From: Siphonodentalium dalli
Taxonomy: Eukaryota; Mollusca; Scaphopoda; Gadilida; Siphonodentaliidae
Assembly: GCA_032622095.1 (NCBI GenBank)
Contig: CP136061.1
Coordinates: forward strand, 175,235,692-175,299,691
DNA: 64,000 nt
Reading direction: 5' to 3'
How positions within the stretch are numbered: the stretch's first letter is position 1; each line of letters opens with the position of its first letter. Of this stretch, positions 51,596-64,000 are shown one piece after another. A program made the position numbers and the translations under genes. Under the pieces are notes generated by a model. The model was given only the letters and a program-made list of their open reading frames with translations. It was not told where the DNA came from and ran no database searches.

Positions 51596-52358
51596 ATGGA
51601 TACAGAGATCCACACAGTCACCCCAACTCGTAATAGGAACGATCTAGACCAAGAACATGTCCCATGTGCAGAAGGGATGTTATGTTACACCAGCGATATA
51701 GAGTTACGGGATATTTGTCTTATTGAGAAATCGGTACCCCAACTGCCAGAAATATATATATATACAGCCGGTACCCCAACTGACCAGTATATAGGTTCAA
51801 TATATATATTAATAATTAACTGAAAAATGGAAGTGGGGCTATTTCGAAAATATCTAGATAGTGGAGATAGCACAATTACAAGCTGATATATGAAGGTAAA
51901 ATGGTGCAACCTGTTTCCAATCCGAAATGGTGCATATACATTATGTTGGTGGCCATGAATGGCAAAAAATGGTCAAATTTGAGAAAATTTGGTAATAAAG
52001 GTGACAAAATTAATCACGATCACCATATCGGAGAGCTCAATCACGCGTTATTCAGTAACCACCACAAATAATTGCGTAATTTAACGCTAAATGGTGGAGC
52101 TTGTTGGCTTAATATATGTGTTTTTTTCCAGAATTACTAAGAAATTGGACCCAAAATACATCTTAAAACAGTCATTTACGGAATATAACAGCTGGTTGCC
52201 ATGGATACAGAGATCCACATAGTCACCACAACTCGTAATAGGAACGATCTAGACCAAGAACATGTCCCATGTGCAGAAGGGATGTTATGTTACACCAGCG
52301 ATATAGATTTACGGGATTTTGTCTTATTGAGAAATCGGTACCCCAACTGCCAGAAATA
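51596..52358 (+). repeat. Satellite monomers upstream of Helitron copy 5
   Basis: The 51596 unit and the 5' part of the 52201 unit, matching 46503-47265 at a 5,093-bp offset. Confidence 0.88.
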
Positions 52359-53250
52359 TCTATTATATATTTTGGAAGATCTGTTTGTGTGTTTGTGTGT
52401 GTGTAATCGATGGACTCGAAAATGGCCCAGCCGATTTCGATGAAACTTGGTATGTGGGGGTATTTTCGGGTCAGGACCAACATAGGCCTATTAATTTGTC
52501 CGTGCGAGGTCAACTTTTCACGTGCCGAGGTCAAATCTGTTTTTACGCCGTTTTGCGCTAATATATTTCAGTTCGGTGCTTACAAATCGATTCGAAACAG
52601 CGCGAATAATAACATGCCAGTCATAATAATGACACTATGAGAATCTTTCGTGTTTCCTCTTTCCAACGATATATAATATGTATGTATCCGTTTTAGTTAT
52701 CTGCCTCAATTATTAAGAAGAAGTGGTACGATCTTCTATCAGGGTAAAAACAATGCGTAACTTCTATGACGTCGTTAGAGGTCATAAAGTTAGATCACGT
52801 TAACTCTTCTCCGGCCGATGCATTTGACTGTTTCAGACGTCTTGGCGATATCTCGGGCACCGATGGTAATTTATCTTTACGTTGAAACTTGATAATTAAT
52901 GAGCGTGTGTATATGAGGCGCGTTTATATACTTCAGTGGAAATCAAATCGGGTTAAACTGGCGGATTTTTACGGACGAAATTTGATGCATAGGGTATCTC
53001 GGTATCCGATGGGCCGATTTCCCGGTATCCGCTTGGCCGATTTCCACCATTTTTGGGGTGTTGGTCCACCTGACCTTGACCTTCAAAATGGTAAATTCAA
53101 GGTCAAATCGGGTAAAACCGGATGGATTTCGACGGGTACTTTTGTCGGGTACTTTTGTTCGGACGGGTCAAATCGTGACCCCACTTGACCTTGGCCTTCA
53201 AAATAGACAATTCAAGGTCAAAGCCCGGACGAAGTCGGGTCACCTTCTAG
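52359..53250 (+). mobile_element. Helitron-like element, copy 5 (892 bp)
   Basis: Same boundaries, length and site. The downstream flank (GTGACAACATT, GCTGCTTGCC) is the standard one seen after copies 1, 2 and 6. Confidence 0.82.
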
Positions 53251-56200
53251 TATATATATATACAGCGGTACCCCAACTGACCAGTATATAGGTTCAATAT
53301 ATATATTCATAATTAACTGAAAAATGGAAGTGGGGCTATTCCGAAAATATCTAGATAGTGGAGATAGCACAATTACAAGCTGATATATGAAGGTAAAATG
53401 GTGCAACCTGTTTCCAATCCGAAATGGTGCATATACATTATGTTGGTGGCCATGAATGGCAAAAATGGTCAAATTTGAGAAAATTTGGTAATAAAGGTGA
53501 CAACATTAATCACGGTCACCATATCGGAGAGCTCAATCACGCGTTATTCAGTAACCACCACAAATAATTGCGTAATTTAACGCTAAATGGTGGAGCTTGT
53601 TGGCTTAATATATGTGTTTTTTTCCAGAATTACTAAGAAATTGGACCCAAAATACATCTTAAAACAGTCATTTGCGGAATATAACAGCTGCTTGCCATGG
53701 ATACAGAGATCCACATAGTCACCCCAACTCGTAATAGGAACGATCTAGACCAAGAACATGTCCCATGTGCAGAAGGGATGTTATGTTACACAAGCGATAT
53801 AGATTAACGGGATATTTGTCTTATTGAGAAATCGGTACCCCAACTGCCAGAAATATATATATATACAGCCGGTACCCCAACTGACCAGTATATAGGTTCA
53901 ATATATATATTCATAATTAACTGAAAAATGGAAGTGGGACTATTCCGAAAATATCTAGATAGTGGAGATAGCACAATTACAAGCTGATATATGAAGTTAA
54001 AATGGTGCAACCTGTTTCCAATCCGAAATGGTGCATATACATTATGTTGGTGGCCATGAATGGCAAAAAATGGTAAAATTTGGTAATAAAGGTGACAAAA
54101 TTAATCACGATCACCATATCGGAGAGCTCAATCATGCGTTATTCAGTAACCACCACAAATAATTGCGTAATTTCACGCTAAATGGTGGAACTTGTTGGCT
54201 ATATATGTGTTTTTTTTCCAGAATTACTAACAAATTGGACCCAAAATACATCTTAAAACAGTCATTTACAGAATATAACAGCTGGTTGCCATGGATACAG
54301 AGATCCACACAGTCACCCCAACTCGTAATAGGAACGATCTAGACCAAGAACATGTCTCATGTGCAGAAGGGATGTTATGTTACACCAGCGATATAGAGTT
54401 ACGGGATATTTGTCTTATTGAGAAATCGGTACCCCAACTGCCAGAAATATATATATATACAGCCGGTACCCCAACTGACCAGTATATAGGTTCAATATAT
54501 ATATTAATAATTAACTGAAAAATGGAAGTGGGGCTATTTCGAAAATATCTAGATAGTGGAGATAGCACAATTACAAGCTGATATATGAAGGTAAAATGGT
54601 GCAACATGTTTCCAATCCGAAATGGTGCATATACATTATGTTGGTGGCCATGAATGGCAAAAAATGGTCAAATTTGAGAAAATTTGGTAATAAAGGTGAC
54701 AAAATTAATCACGATCACCATATCGGAGAGCTCAATCACGCGTTATTCAGTAACCACCACAAATAATTGCGTAATTTAACGCTAAATGGTGGAGCTTGTT
54801 GGCTTAATATATGTGTTTTTTTCCAGAATTACTAAGAAATTGGACCCAAAATACATCTTAAAACAGTCATTTACGGAATATAACAGCTGGTTGCCATGGA
54901 TACAGAGATCCACATAGTCACCACAACTCGTAATAGGAACGATCTAGAGCAAGAACATGTCCCATGTGCAGAAGGGATGTTATGTTACACCAGCGATATA
55001 GATTTACGGGATATTTGTCTTATTGAGAAATCGGTACCCCAACTGCCAGAAATATATATATATATACAGCGGTACCCCAACTGGCCAGTATATAGGTTCA
55101 ATATATATATTCATAATTAACTGAAAAATGGAAGTGGGACTATTCCGAAAATATCTAGATAGTGGAGATAGTACAATTACAAGCTGATATATGAAGGTAA
55201 AATGGTGCAACCTGTTTCCAATCCGAAATGGTGCATATACATTATCTTGGTGGCCATGAATGGCAAAAAATTGTCAAATTTGAGAAAATTCGGTAATAAA
55301 AGTGACAAAATTAATCACGGTCACCATATCGGAGAGCTCAATCACGCGTTATTCAGTAACCACCACAAATAATTGCGTAATTTAACGCTAAATGGTGGAA
55401 CTTGTTGGCTATATATGTGGGTTTTTTTCCAGAATTACTAACAAATTGGACCCAAAATACATCTTAAAACAGTCATTTACGGAATATAACAGCTCGTTGC
55501 CATGGATACAGAGATCCACATAGTCACTCCAACTCGTAATAGGAACGATCTAGACCAAGAACATGTCCCATGTGCAGAAGGGATGTTATGTTACACAAGC
55601 GATATAGATTAACAGGATATTTGTCTTATTGAGAAATCGGTACCCCAACTGCCAGAAATATATATATATACAGCCGGTACCCCAACTGACCAGTATATAG
55701 GTTCAATATATATATTCATAATTAACTGAAAAATGGAAGTGGGACTATTCCGAAAATATCTAGATAGTGGAGATAGCACAATTACAAGCTGATATATGAA
55801 GGTAAAATGGTGCAACCTGTTTCCAATCCGAAATGGTGCATATACATTATGTTGGTGGCCATGAATGGCAAAACATGGTAAAATTTGAGAAAATTTGGTA
55901 ATAAAGGTGACAAAATTAATCACGATCACCATATCGGAGAGCTCAATCACGCGTTATTCAGTAACCACCACAAATAATTGCGTAATTTAACGCTAAATGG
56001 TGGAGCTTGTTGGCTTAATATATGTGTTTTTTTCCAGAATTACTAAGAAATTGGACCCAAAATACATCTTAAAACAGTCATTTACGGAATATAACAGCTG
56101 GTTGCCATGGATACAGAGATCCACATAGTCACCCCAACTCGCAATAGGAACGATCTAGACCAAGAACATGTCCCATGTGCAGAAGGGATGTTATGTTACA

Positions 56201-57915
56201 CCAGCGATATAGATTTACGGGATATTTGTCTTATTGAGAAATCGGTACCCCAACTGCCAGAAATATATATATATATATACAGCGGTACCCCAACTGACCA
56301 GTATATAGGTTCAATATATATATTCATAATTAACTGAAAAATGGAAGTGGGGCTATTCCGAAAATATCTAGATAGTGGAGATAGCACAATTACAAGCTGA
56401 TATATGAAGGTAAAATGGTGCAACCTGTTTCCAATCCGAAATGGTGCATATACATTATCTTGGTGGCCATGAATGGCAAAAAATTGTCAAATTTGAGAAA
56501 ATTCGGTAATAAAAGTGACAAAATTAATCACGGTCACCATATCGGAGAGCTCAATCACGCGTTATTCAGTAACCACCACAAATAATTGCGTAATTTAACG
56601 CTAAATGGTGGAACTTGTTGGCTATATATGTGGGTTTTTTTCCAGAATTACTAACAAATTGGACCCAAAATACATCTTAAAACAGTCATTTACGGAATAT
56701 AACAGCTCGTTGCCATGGATACAGAGATCCACATAGTCACTCCAACTCGTAATAGGAACGATCTAGACCAAGAACATGTCCCATGTGCAGAAGGGATGTT
56801 ATGTTACACAAGCGATATAGATTAACAGGATATTTGTCTTATTGAGAAATCGGTACCCCAACTGCCAGAAATATATATATATACAGCCGGTACCCCAACT
56901 GACCAGTATATAGGTTCAATATATATATTCATAATTAACTGAAAAATGGAAGTGGGACTATTCCGAAAATATCTAGATAGTGGAGATAGCACAATTACAA
57001 GCTGATATATGAAGGTAAAATGGTGCAACCTGTTTCCAATCCGAAATGGTGCATATACATTATGTTGGTGGCCATGAATGGCAAAACATGGTAAAATTTG
57101 AGAAAATTTGGTAATAAAGGTGACAAAATTAATCACGATCACCATATCGGAGAGCTCAATCACGCGTTATTCAGTAACCACCACAAATAATTGCGTAATT
57201 TAACGCTAAATGGTGGAGCTTGTTGGCTTAATATATGTGTTTTTTTCCAGAATTACTAAGAAATTGGACCCAAAATACATCTTAAAACAGTCATTTACGG
57301 AATATAACAGCTGGTTGCCATGGATACAGAGATCCACATAGTCACCCCAACTCGCAATTGGAACGATCTAGACCAAGAACATGTCCCATGTGCAGAAGGG
57401 ATGTTATGTTACACCAGCGATATAGATTTACGGGATATTTGTCTTATTGAGAAATCGGTACCCCAACTGCCAGAAATATATATATATATATACAGCGGTA
57501 CCCCAACTGACCAGTATATAGGTTCAATATATATATTCATAATTAACTGAAAAATGGAAGTGGGGCTATTCCGAAAATATCTAGATAGTGGAGATAGCAC
57601 AATTACAAGCTGATATATGAAGGTAAAATGGTGCAACCTGTTTCCAATCCGAAATGGTGCATATACATTATGTTGGTGGCCATGAATGGCAAAAATGGTC
57701 AAATTTGGTAATAAAGGTGACAAAATTAATCACGATCACCATATCGGAGAGCTCAATCATGCGTTATTCAGTAACCACCACAAATAATTGCGTAATTTAA
57801 CGCTAAATGGTGGAACTTGTTGGCTATATATGTGTTTTTTTTCCAGAATTACTAACAAATTGGACCCAAAATACATCTTAAAACAGTCATTTACAGAATA
57901 TAACAGCTGGTTGCC
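53251..57915 (+). repeat. Satellite monomers between Helitron copy 5 and block 6
   Basis: Starts are 53697, 54291, 54896, 55502, 56107, 56715 and 57320. 55502/56107 and 56715/57320 form a dimer duplication (~1,213 bp). The last unit is 596 bp and contains the hybrid CAAAAATGGTCAAATTTGG junction near 57700. The 54291 unit has a private GTCTCATGTG variant, also at 63679. Confidence 0.87.
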
Positions 57916-60900
57916 ATGGATACAGAGATCCACACAGTCACCCCAACTCGTAATAGGAACGATCTAGACCAAGAACATGTCCCATGTGCAGAAGGGATGT
58001 TATGTTACACCAGCGATATAGAGTTACGGGATATTTGTCTTATTGAGAAATCGGTACCCCAACTGCCAGAAATATATATATATACAGCCGGTACCCCAAC
58101 TGACCAGAATATAGGTTCAATATATATATTCATAATTAACTGAAAAATGGAAGTGGGGCTATTTCGAAAATATCTAGATAGTGGAGATAGCACAATTACA
58201 AGCTGATATATGAAGGTAAAATGGTGCAACCTGTTTCCAATCCGAAATGGTGCATATACATTATGTTGGTGGCCATGAATGGCAAAAAATGGTCAAATTT
58301 GAGAAAATTTGGTAATAAAGGTGACAAAATTAATCACGATCACCATATCGGAGAGCTCAATCACGCGTTATTCAGTAACCACCATAAAAAATTGCGTAAT
58401 TTAACGCTAAATGGTGGAGCTTGTTGGCTTAATATATGTGTTTTTTTCCAGAATTACTAAGAAATTGGACCCAAAATACATCTTAAAACAGTCATTTACG
58501 GAATATAACAGCTGGTTGCCATGGATACAGAGATCCACATAGTCACCCCAACTCGTAATAGGAACGATCTAGACCAAGAACATGTCCCATGTGCAGAAGG
58601 GATGTTATGTTACACCAGCGATATAGATTTACGGGATATTTGTCTTATTGAGAAATCGGTACCGCCACTGCCAGAAATATATATATATATACAGCGGTAC
58701 CCCAACTGACCGGTATATAGGTTCAATATATATATTCATAATTAACTGAAAAATGGAAGTGGGGCTATTCCGAAAATATCTAGATAGTGGAGATAGCACA
58801 ATTACAAGCTGATATATGAAGGTAAAATGGTGCAACCTGTTTCCAATCCGAAATGGTGCATATACATTATGTTGGTGGCCATGAATGGCAAAAATGGTCA
58901 AATTTGAGAAAATTTGGTAATAAAGGTGACAAAATTAATCACGGTCACCATATCGGAGAGCTCAATCACGCGTTATTCAGTAACCACCACAAATAATTGC
59001 GTAATTTAACGCTAAATGGTGGAGCTTGTTGGCTTAATATATGTGTTTTTTTCCAGAATTACTAAGAAATTGGACCCAAAATACATCTTAAAACAGTCAT
59101 TTGCGGAATATAACAGCTGGTTGCCATGGATACAGAGATCCACATAGTCACCCCAACTCGTAATAGGAACGATCTAGACCAAGAACATGTCCCATGTGCA
59201 GAAGGGATGTTATGTTACACAAGCGATATAGATTAACGGGATATTTGTCTTATTTGGAAATCGGTACCCCAACTGCCAGAAATATATATATATACAGCCG
59301 GTACCCCAACTGACCAGTATATAGGTTCAATATATATATTCATAATTAACTGAAAAATGGAAGTGGGACTATTCCGAAAATATCTAGATAGTGGAGATAG
59401 TACAATTACAAGCTGATATATGAAGGTAAAATGGTGCAACCTGTTTCCAATCCGAAATGGTGCATATACATTATCTTGGTGGCCATGAATGGCAAAAAAT
59501 TGTCAAATTTGAGAAAATTCGGTAATAAAAGTGACAAAATTAATCACGGTCACCATATCGGAGAGCTCAATCACGCGTTATTCAGTAACCACCACAAATA
59601 ATTGCGTAATTTAACGCTAAATGGTGGAACTTGTTGGCTATATATGTGGTTTTTTTTCCAGAATTACTAACAAATTGGACCCAAAATACATCTTAAAACA
59701 GTCATTTACGGAATATAACAGCTCGTTGCCATGGATACAGAGATCCACATAGTCACTCCAACTCGTAATAGGAACGATCTAGACCAAGAACATGTCCCAT
59801 GTGCAGAAGGGATGTTATGTTACACAAGCCATATAGATTAACGGGATATTTGTCTTATTGAGAAATCGGTACCCCAACTGCCAGAAATATATATATATAC
59901 AGCCGGTACCCCAACTGACCAGTATATAGGTTCAATATATATATTCATAATTAACTGAAAAATGGAAGTGGGACTATTCCGAAAATATCTAGATAGTGGA
60001 GATAGCACAATTACAAGCTGATATATGAAGTTAAAATGGTGCAACCTGTTTCCAATCCGAAATGGTGCATATACATTATGTTGGTGGCCATGAATGGCAA
60101 AAAATGGTAAAATTTGGTAATAAAGGTGACAAAATTAATCACGATCACCATATCGGAGAGCTCATTCATGCGTTATTCAGTAACCACCACAAATAATTGC
60201 GTAATTTTACGCTAAATGGTGGAACTTGTTGGCTATATATGTGTTTTTTTTCCAGAATTACTAACAAATTGGACCCAAAATACATCTTAAAACAGTCATT
60301 TACAGAATATAACAGCTGGTTGCCATGGATACAGAGATCCACACAGTCACCCCAACTCGTAATAGGAACGATCTAGACCAAGAACATGTCCCATGTGCAG
60401 AAGGGATGTTATGTTACACAAGCCATATAGATTAACGGGATATTTGTCTTATTGAGAAATCGGTACCCCAACTGCCAGAAATATATATATATACAGCCGG
60501 TACCCCAACTGACCAGTATATAGGTTCAATATATATATTCATAATTAACTGAAAAATGGAAGTGGGACTATTCCGAAAATATCTAGATAGTGGAGATAGC
60601 ACAATTACAAGCTGATATATGAAGTTAAAATGGTGCAACCTGTTTCCAATCCGAAATGGTGCATATACATTATGTTGGTGGCCATGAATGGCAAAAAATG
60701 GTAAAATTTGGTAATAAAGGTGACAAAATTAATCACGCTCACCATATCGGAGAGCTCAATCATGCGTTATTCAGTAACCACCACAAATAATTGCGTAATT
60801 TTACGCTAAATGGTGGAACTTGTTGGCTATATATGTGGTTTTTTTCCAGAATTACTAACAAATTGGACCCAAAATACATCTTAAAACAGTCATTTACAGA

Positions 60901-60918
60901 ATATAACAGCTGGTTGCC
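57916..60918 (+). repeat. 5-monomer HOR block, copy 6 (3,003 bp)
   Basis: Starts are 57916, 58521, 59126, 59731 and 60325; offset 9,323 bp from copy 5, with the same private variants. Confidence 0.9.
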
Positions 60919-61681
60919 ATGGATACAGAGATCCACACAGTCACCCCAACTCGTAATAGGAACGATCTAGACCAAGAACATGTCCCATGTGCAGAAGGGA
61001 TGTTATGTTACACCAGCGATATAGAGTTACGGGATATTTGTCTTATTGAGAAATCGGTACCCCAACTGCCAGAAATATATATATATACAGCCGGTACCCC
61101 AACTGACCAGTATATAGGTTCAATATATATATTAATAATTAACTGAAAAATGGAAGTGGGGCTATTTCGAAAATATCTAGATAGTGGAGATAGCACAATT
61201 ACAAGCTGATATATGAAGGTAAAATGGTGCAACCTGTTTCCAATCCGAAATGGTGCATATACATTATGTTGGTGGCCATGAATGGCAAAAAATGGTCAAA
61301 TTTGAGAAAATTTGGTAATAAAGGTGACAAAATTAATCACGATCACCATATCGGAGAGCTCAATCACGCGTTATTCAGTAACCACCACAAATAATTGCGT
61401 AATTTAACGCTAAATGGTGGAGCTTGTTGGCTTAATATATGTGTTTTTTTCCAGAATTACTAAGAAATTGGACCCAAAATACATCTTAAAACAGTCATTT
61501 ACGGAATATAACAGCTGGTTGCCATGGATACAGAGATCCACATAGTCACCACAACTCGTAATAGGAACGATCTAGACCAAGAACATGTCCCATGTGCAGA
61601 AGGGATGTTATGTTACACCAGCGATATAGATTTACGGGATTTTGTCTTATTGAGAAATCGGTACCCCAACTGCCAGAAATA
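60919..61681 (+). repeat. Satellite monomers upstream of Helitron copy 6
   Basis: The 60919 unit and the 5' part of the 61524 unit, matching 51596-52358 at a 9,323-bp offset. Confidence 0.88.
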
Positions 61682-62573
61682 TCTATTATATATTTTGGAA
61701 GATCTGTTTGTGTGTTTGTGTGTGTGTAATCGATGGACTCGAAAATGGCCCAGCCGATTTCGATGAAACTTGGTATGTGGGGGTATTTTCGGGTCAGGAC
61801 CAACATAGGCCTATTAATTTGTCCGTGCGAGGTCAACTTTTCACGTGCCGAGGTCAAATCTGTTTTTACGCCGTTTTGCGCTAATATATTTCAGTTCGGT
61901 GCTTACAAATCGATTCGAAACAGCGCGAATAATAACATGCCAGTCATAATAATGACACTATGAGAATCTTTCGTGTTTCCTCTTTCCAACGATATATAAT
62001 ATGTATGTATCCGTTTTAGTTATCTGCCTCAATTATTAAGAAGAAGTGGTACGATCTTCTATCAGGGTAAAAACAATGCGTAACTTCTATGACGTCGTTA
62101 GAGGTCATAAAGTTAGATCACGTTAACTCTTCTCCGGCCGATGCATTTGACTGTTTCAGACGTCTTGGCGATATCTCGGGCACCGATGGTAATTTATCTT
62201 TACGTTGAAACTTGATAATTAATGAGCGTGTGTATATGAGGCGCGTTTATATACTTCAGTGGAAATCAAATCGGGTTAAACTGGCGGATTTTTACGGACG
62301 AAATTTGATGCATAGGGTATCTCGGTATCCGATGGGCCGATTTCCCGGTATCCGCTTGGCCGATTTCCACCATTTTTGGGGTGTTGGTCCACCTGACCTT
62401 GACCTTCAAAATGGTAAATTCAAGGTCAAATCGGGTAAAACCGGATGGATTTCGACGGGTACTTTTGTCGGGTACTTTTGTTCGGACGGGTCAAATCGTG
62501 ACCCCACTTGACCTTGGCCTTCAAAATAGACAATTCAAGGTCAAAGCCCGGACGAAGTCGGGTCACCTTCTAG
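61682..62573 (+). mobile_element. Helitron-like element, copy 6 (892 bp)
   Basis: Same boundaries, length and site as the others; no internal difference seen by eye. Confidence 0.82.
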
Positions 62574-64000
62574 TATATATATATACAGCGGTACCCCAAC
62601 TGACCAGTATATAGGTTCAATATATATATTCATAATTAACTGAAAAATGGAAGTGGGGCTATTCCGAAAATATCTAGATAGTGGAGATAGCACAATTACA
62701 AGCTGATATATGAAGGTAAAATGGTGCAACCTGTTTCCAATCCGAAATGGTGCATATACATTATGTTGGTGGCCATGAATGGCAAAAATGGTCAAATTTG
62801 AGAAAATTTGGTAATAAAGGTGACAACATTAATCACGGTCACCATATCGGAGAGCTCAATCACGCGTTATTCAGTAACCACCACAAATAATTGCGTAATT
62901 TAACGCTAAATGGTGGAGCTTGTTGGCTTAATATATGTGTTTTTTTCCAGAATTACTAAGAAATTGGACCCAAAATACATCTTAAAACAGTCATTTGCGG
63001 AATATAACAGCTGCTTGCCATGGATACAGAGATCCACATAGTCACCCCAACTCGTAATAGGAACGATCTAGACCAAGAACATGTCCCATGTGCAGAAGGG
63101 ATGTTATGTTACACAAGCGATATAGATTAACGGGATATTTGTCTTATTGAGAAATCGGTACCCCAACTGCCAGAAATATATATATATACAGCCGGTACCC
63201 CAACTGACCAGTATATAGGTTCAATATATATATTCATAATTAACTGAAAAATGGAAGTGGGACTATTCCGAAAATATCTAGATAGTGGAGATAGCACAAT
63301 TACAAGCTGATATATGAAGTTAAAATGGTGCAACCTGTTTCCAATCCGAAATGGTGCATATACATTATGTTGGTGGCCATGAATGGCAAAAAATGGTAAA
63401 ATTTGGTAATAAAGGTGACAAAATTAATCACGATCACCATATCGGAGAGCTCAATCATGCGTTATTCAGTAACCACCACAAATAATTGCGTAATTTCACG
63501 CTAAATGGTGGAACTTGTTGGCTATATATGTGTTTTTTTTTCCAGAATTACTAACAAATTGGACCCAAAATACATCTTAAAACAGTCATTTACAGAATAT
63601 AACAGCTGGTTGCCATGGATACAGAGATCCACACAGTCACCCCAACTCGTAATAGGAACGATCTAGACCAAGAACATGTCTCATGTGCAGAAGGGATGTT
63701 ATGTTACACCAGCGATATAGAGTTACGGGATATTTGTCTTATTGAGAAATCGGTACCCCAACTGCCAGAAATATATATATATACAGCCGGTACCCCAACT
63801 GACCAGTATATAGGTTCAATATATATATTAATAATTAACTGAAAAATGGAAGTGGGGCTATTTCGAAAATATCTAGATAGTGGAGATAGCACAATTACAA
63901 GCTGATATATGAAGGTAAAATGGTGCAACATGTTTCCAATCCGAAATGGTGCATATACATTATGTTGGTGGCCATGAATGGCAAAAAATGGTCAAATTTG
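62574..64000 (+). repeat. Satellite monomers at window end
   Basis: The rest of the split monomer, then starts at 63020 and 63615 (truncated by the window). They match 53251 onward including GTCTCATGTG, so the 9,323-bp duplication continues past the window edge. Confidence 0.88.

Larger units (their letters stand above)
1..64000. repeat. Satellite DNA array, ~600-bp monomer, head-to-tail throughout
   Basis: The anchor ATGGATACAGAGATCC recurs 96 times, almost always 593-609 bp apart. The larger gaps are explained exactly by inserted 892-bp or 735-bp segments. Every unit has the same orientation; I saw no inverted monomer. Units differ from one another by scattered substitutions, (AT)n length and poly-T length, and look well over 90% identical by eye. 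No flanking unique sequence is reached at either end, so the array is larger than 64 kb. Tandem structure is seen directly. A centromeric or heterochromatic location is only inference. Confidence 0.98.

Noticed and set aside
1-64000. CRISPR-like array
   Set aside because: The repeat unit is ~600 bp with no alternating short repeat and unique spacer pattern, and there are no cas genes.
40497-64000. Assembly artefact explaining near-identical 5.1- and 9.3-kb duplications
   Set aside because: Not fully excluded, but the copies carry nested private differences (for example TATGTGGTTTTTTTCC in blocks 5-6 only, and different flanks after Helitron copies 4 and 5). Simple duplication of the same reads would not produce these.

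Overview
No protein-coding gene, RNA gene or CRISPR array can be supported anywhere in this window. It is the interior of a eukaryotic satellite array. One AT-rich repeat unit of about 594-609 bp runs head-to-tail, always in the same orientation, from the first base to the last. I located 96 copies of one anchor (ATGGATACAGAGATCC, first at 360, last at 63615). Only two kinds of foreign DNA interrupt the array. One is an 892-bp element present six times. The other is a 731-bp element present once. The small ORFs on both strands are satellite or transposon sequence read in open frames. They should not be annotated as genes.

Organism. Long homogenised satellite DNA, a Helitron-like element and a TTAA-flanked inverted-repeat element all point to an animal nuclear genome. 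The inserts carry repeated TGACCTTGACCTT / TCAAGGTCA words and a TGAAACTT...ATGTGGG motif. I associate these with repeats of marine invertebrates, molluscs especially. That is an impression from memory, held at low confidence. The chromosomal setting (centromeric, subtelomeric, interstitial) cannot be told from the window.

Layout. Monomers fall into recurring sub-types that differ in length (594 vs 605 bp), in (AT)n copy number (6-9) and in linked point variants. They are arranged in higher-order repeats (HORs). A 5-monomer block of about 3,003 bp occurs at 360, 11477, 40497, 43500, 48593 and 57916. A larger unit of 17 monomers plus the 892-bp element (11,117 bp) links 360-9.1 kb to 11.5-20.9 kb. 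On the right, a 5,093-bp unit (43500 to 48593) and a 9,323-bp unit (48593 to 57916 and onward) show recent large tandem duplication. Shorter periods (1,803 bp at 20.3-23.9 kb; about 1,212 bp at 24.5-26.9 kb and 55.5-57.9 kb) show local rearrangement. The stretch from about 28.75 to 34.2 kb is visibly more divergent and has no obvious HOR structure.

Inserts. The 892-bp element (6526, 18380, 36153, 47266, 52359, 61682) has Helitron hallmarks: 5'-TC, 3'-CTAG, a short hairpin just before the 3' end, and insertion exactly between A and T of the monomer's (AT)n tract without target duplication. Removing it restores the empty monomer exactly. All copies sit at the same site, so one insertion was multiplied by array duplication. 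The 731-bp element (16592-17322) has TTAA duplications and 14-bp terminal inverted repeats. It looks like a piggyBac-type MITE that entered one HOR copy after the 11.1-kb duplication. Together the inserts and private variants allow a relative history of the array to be read.
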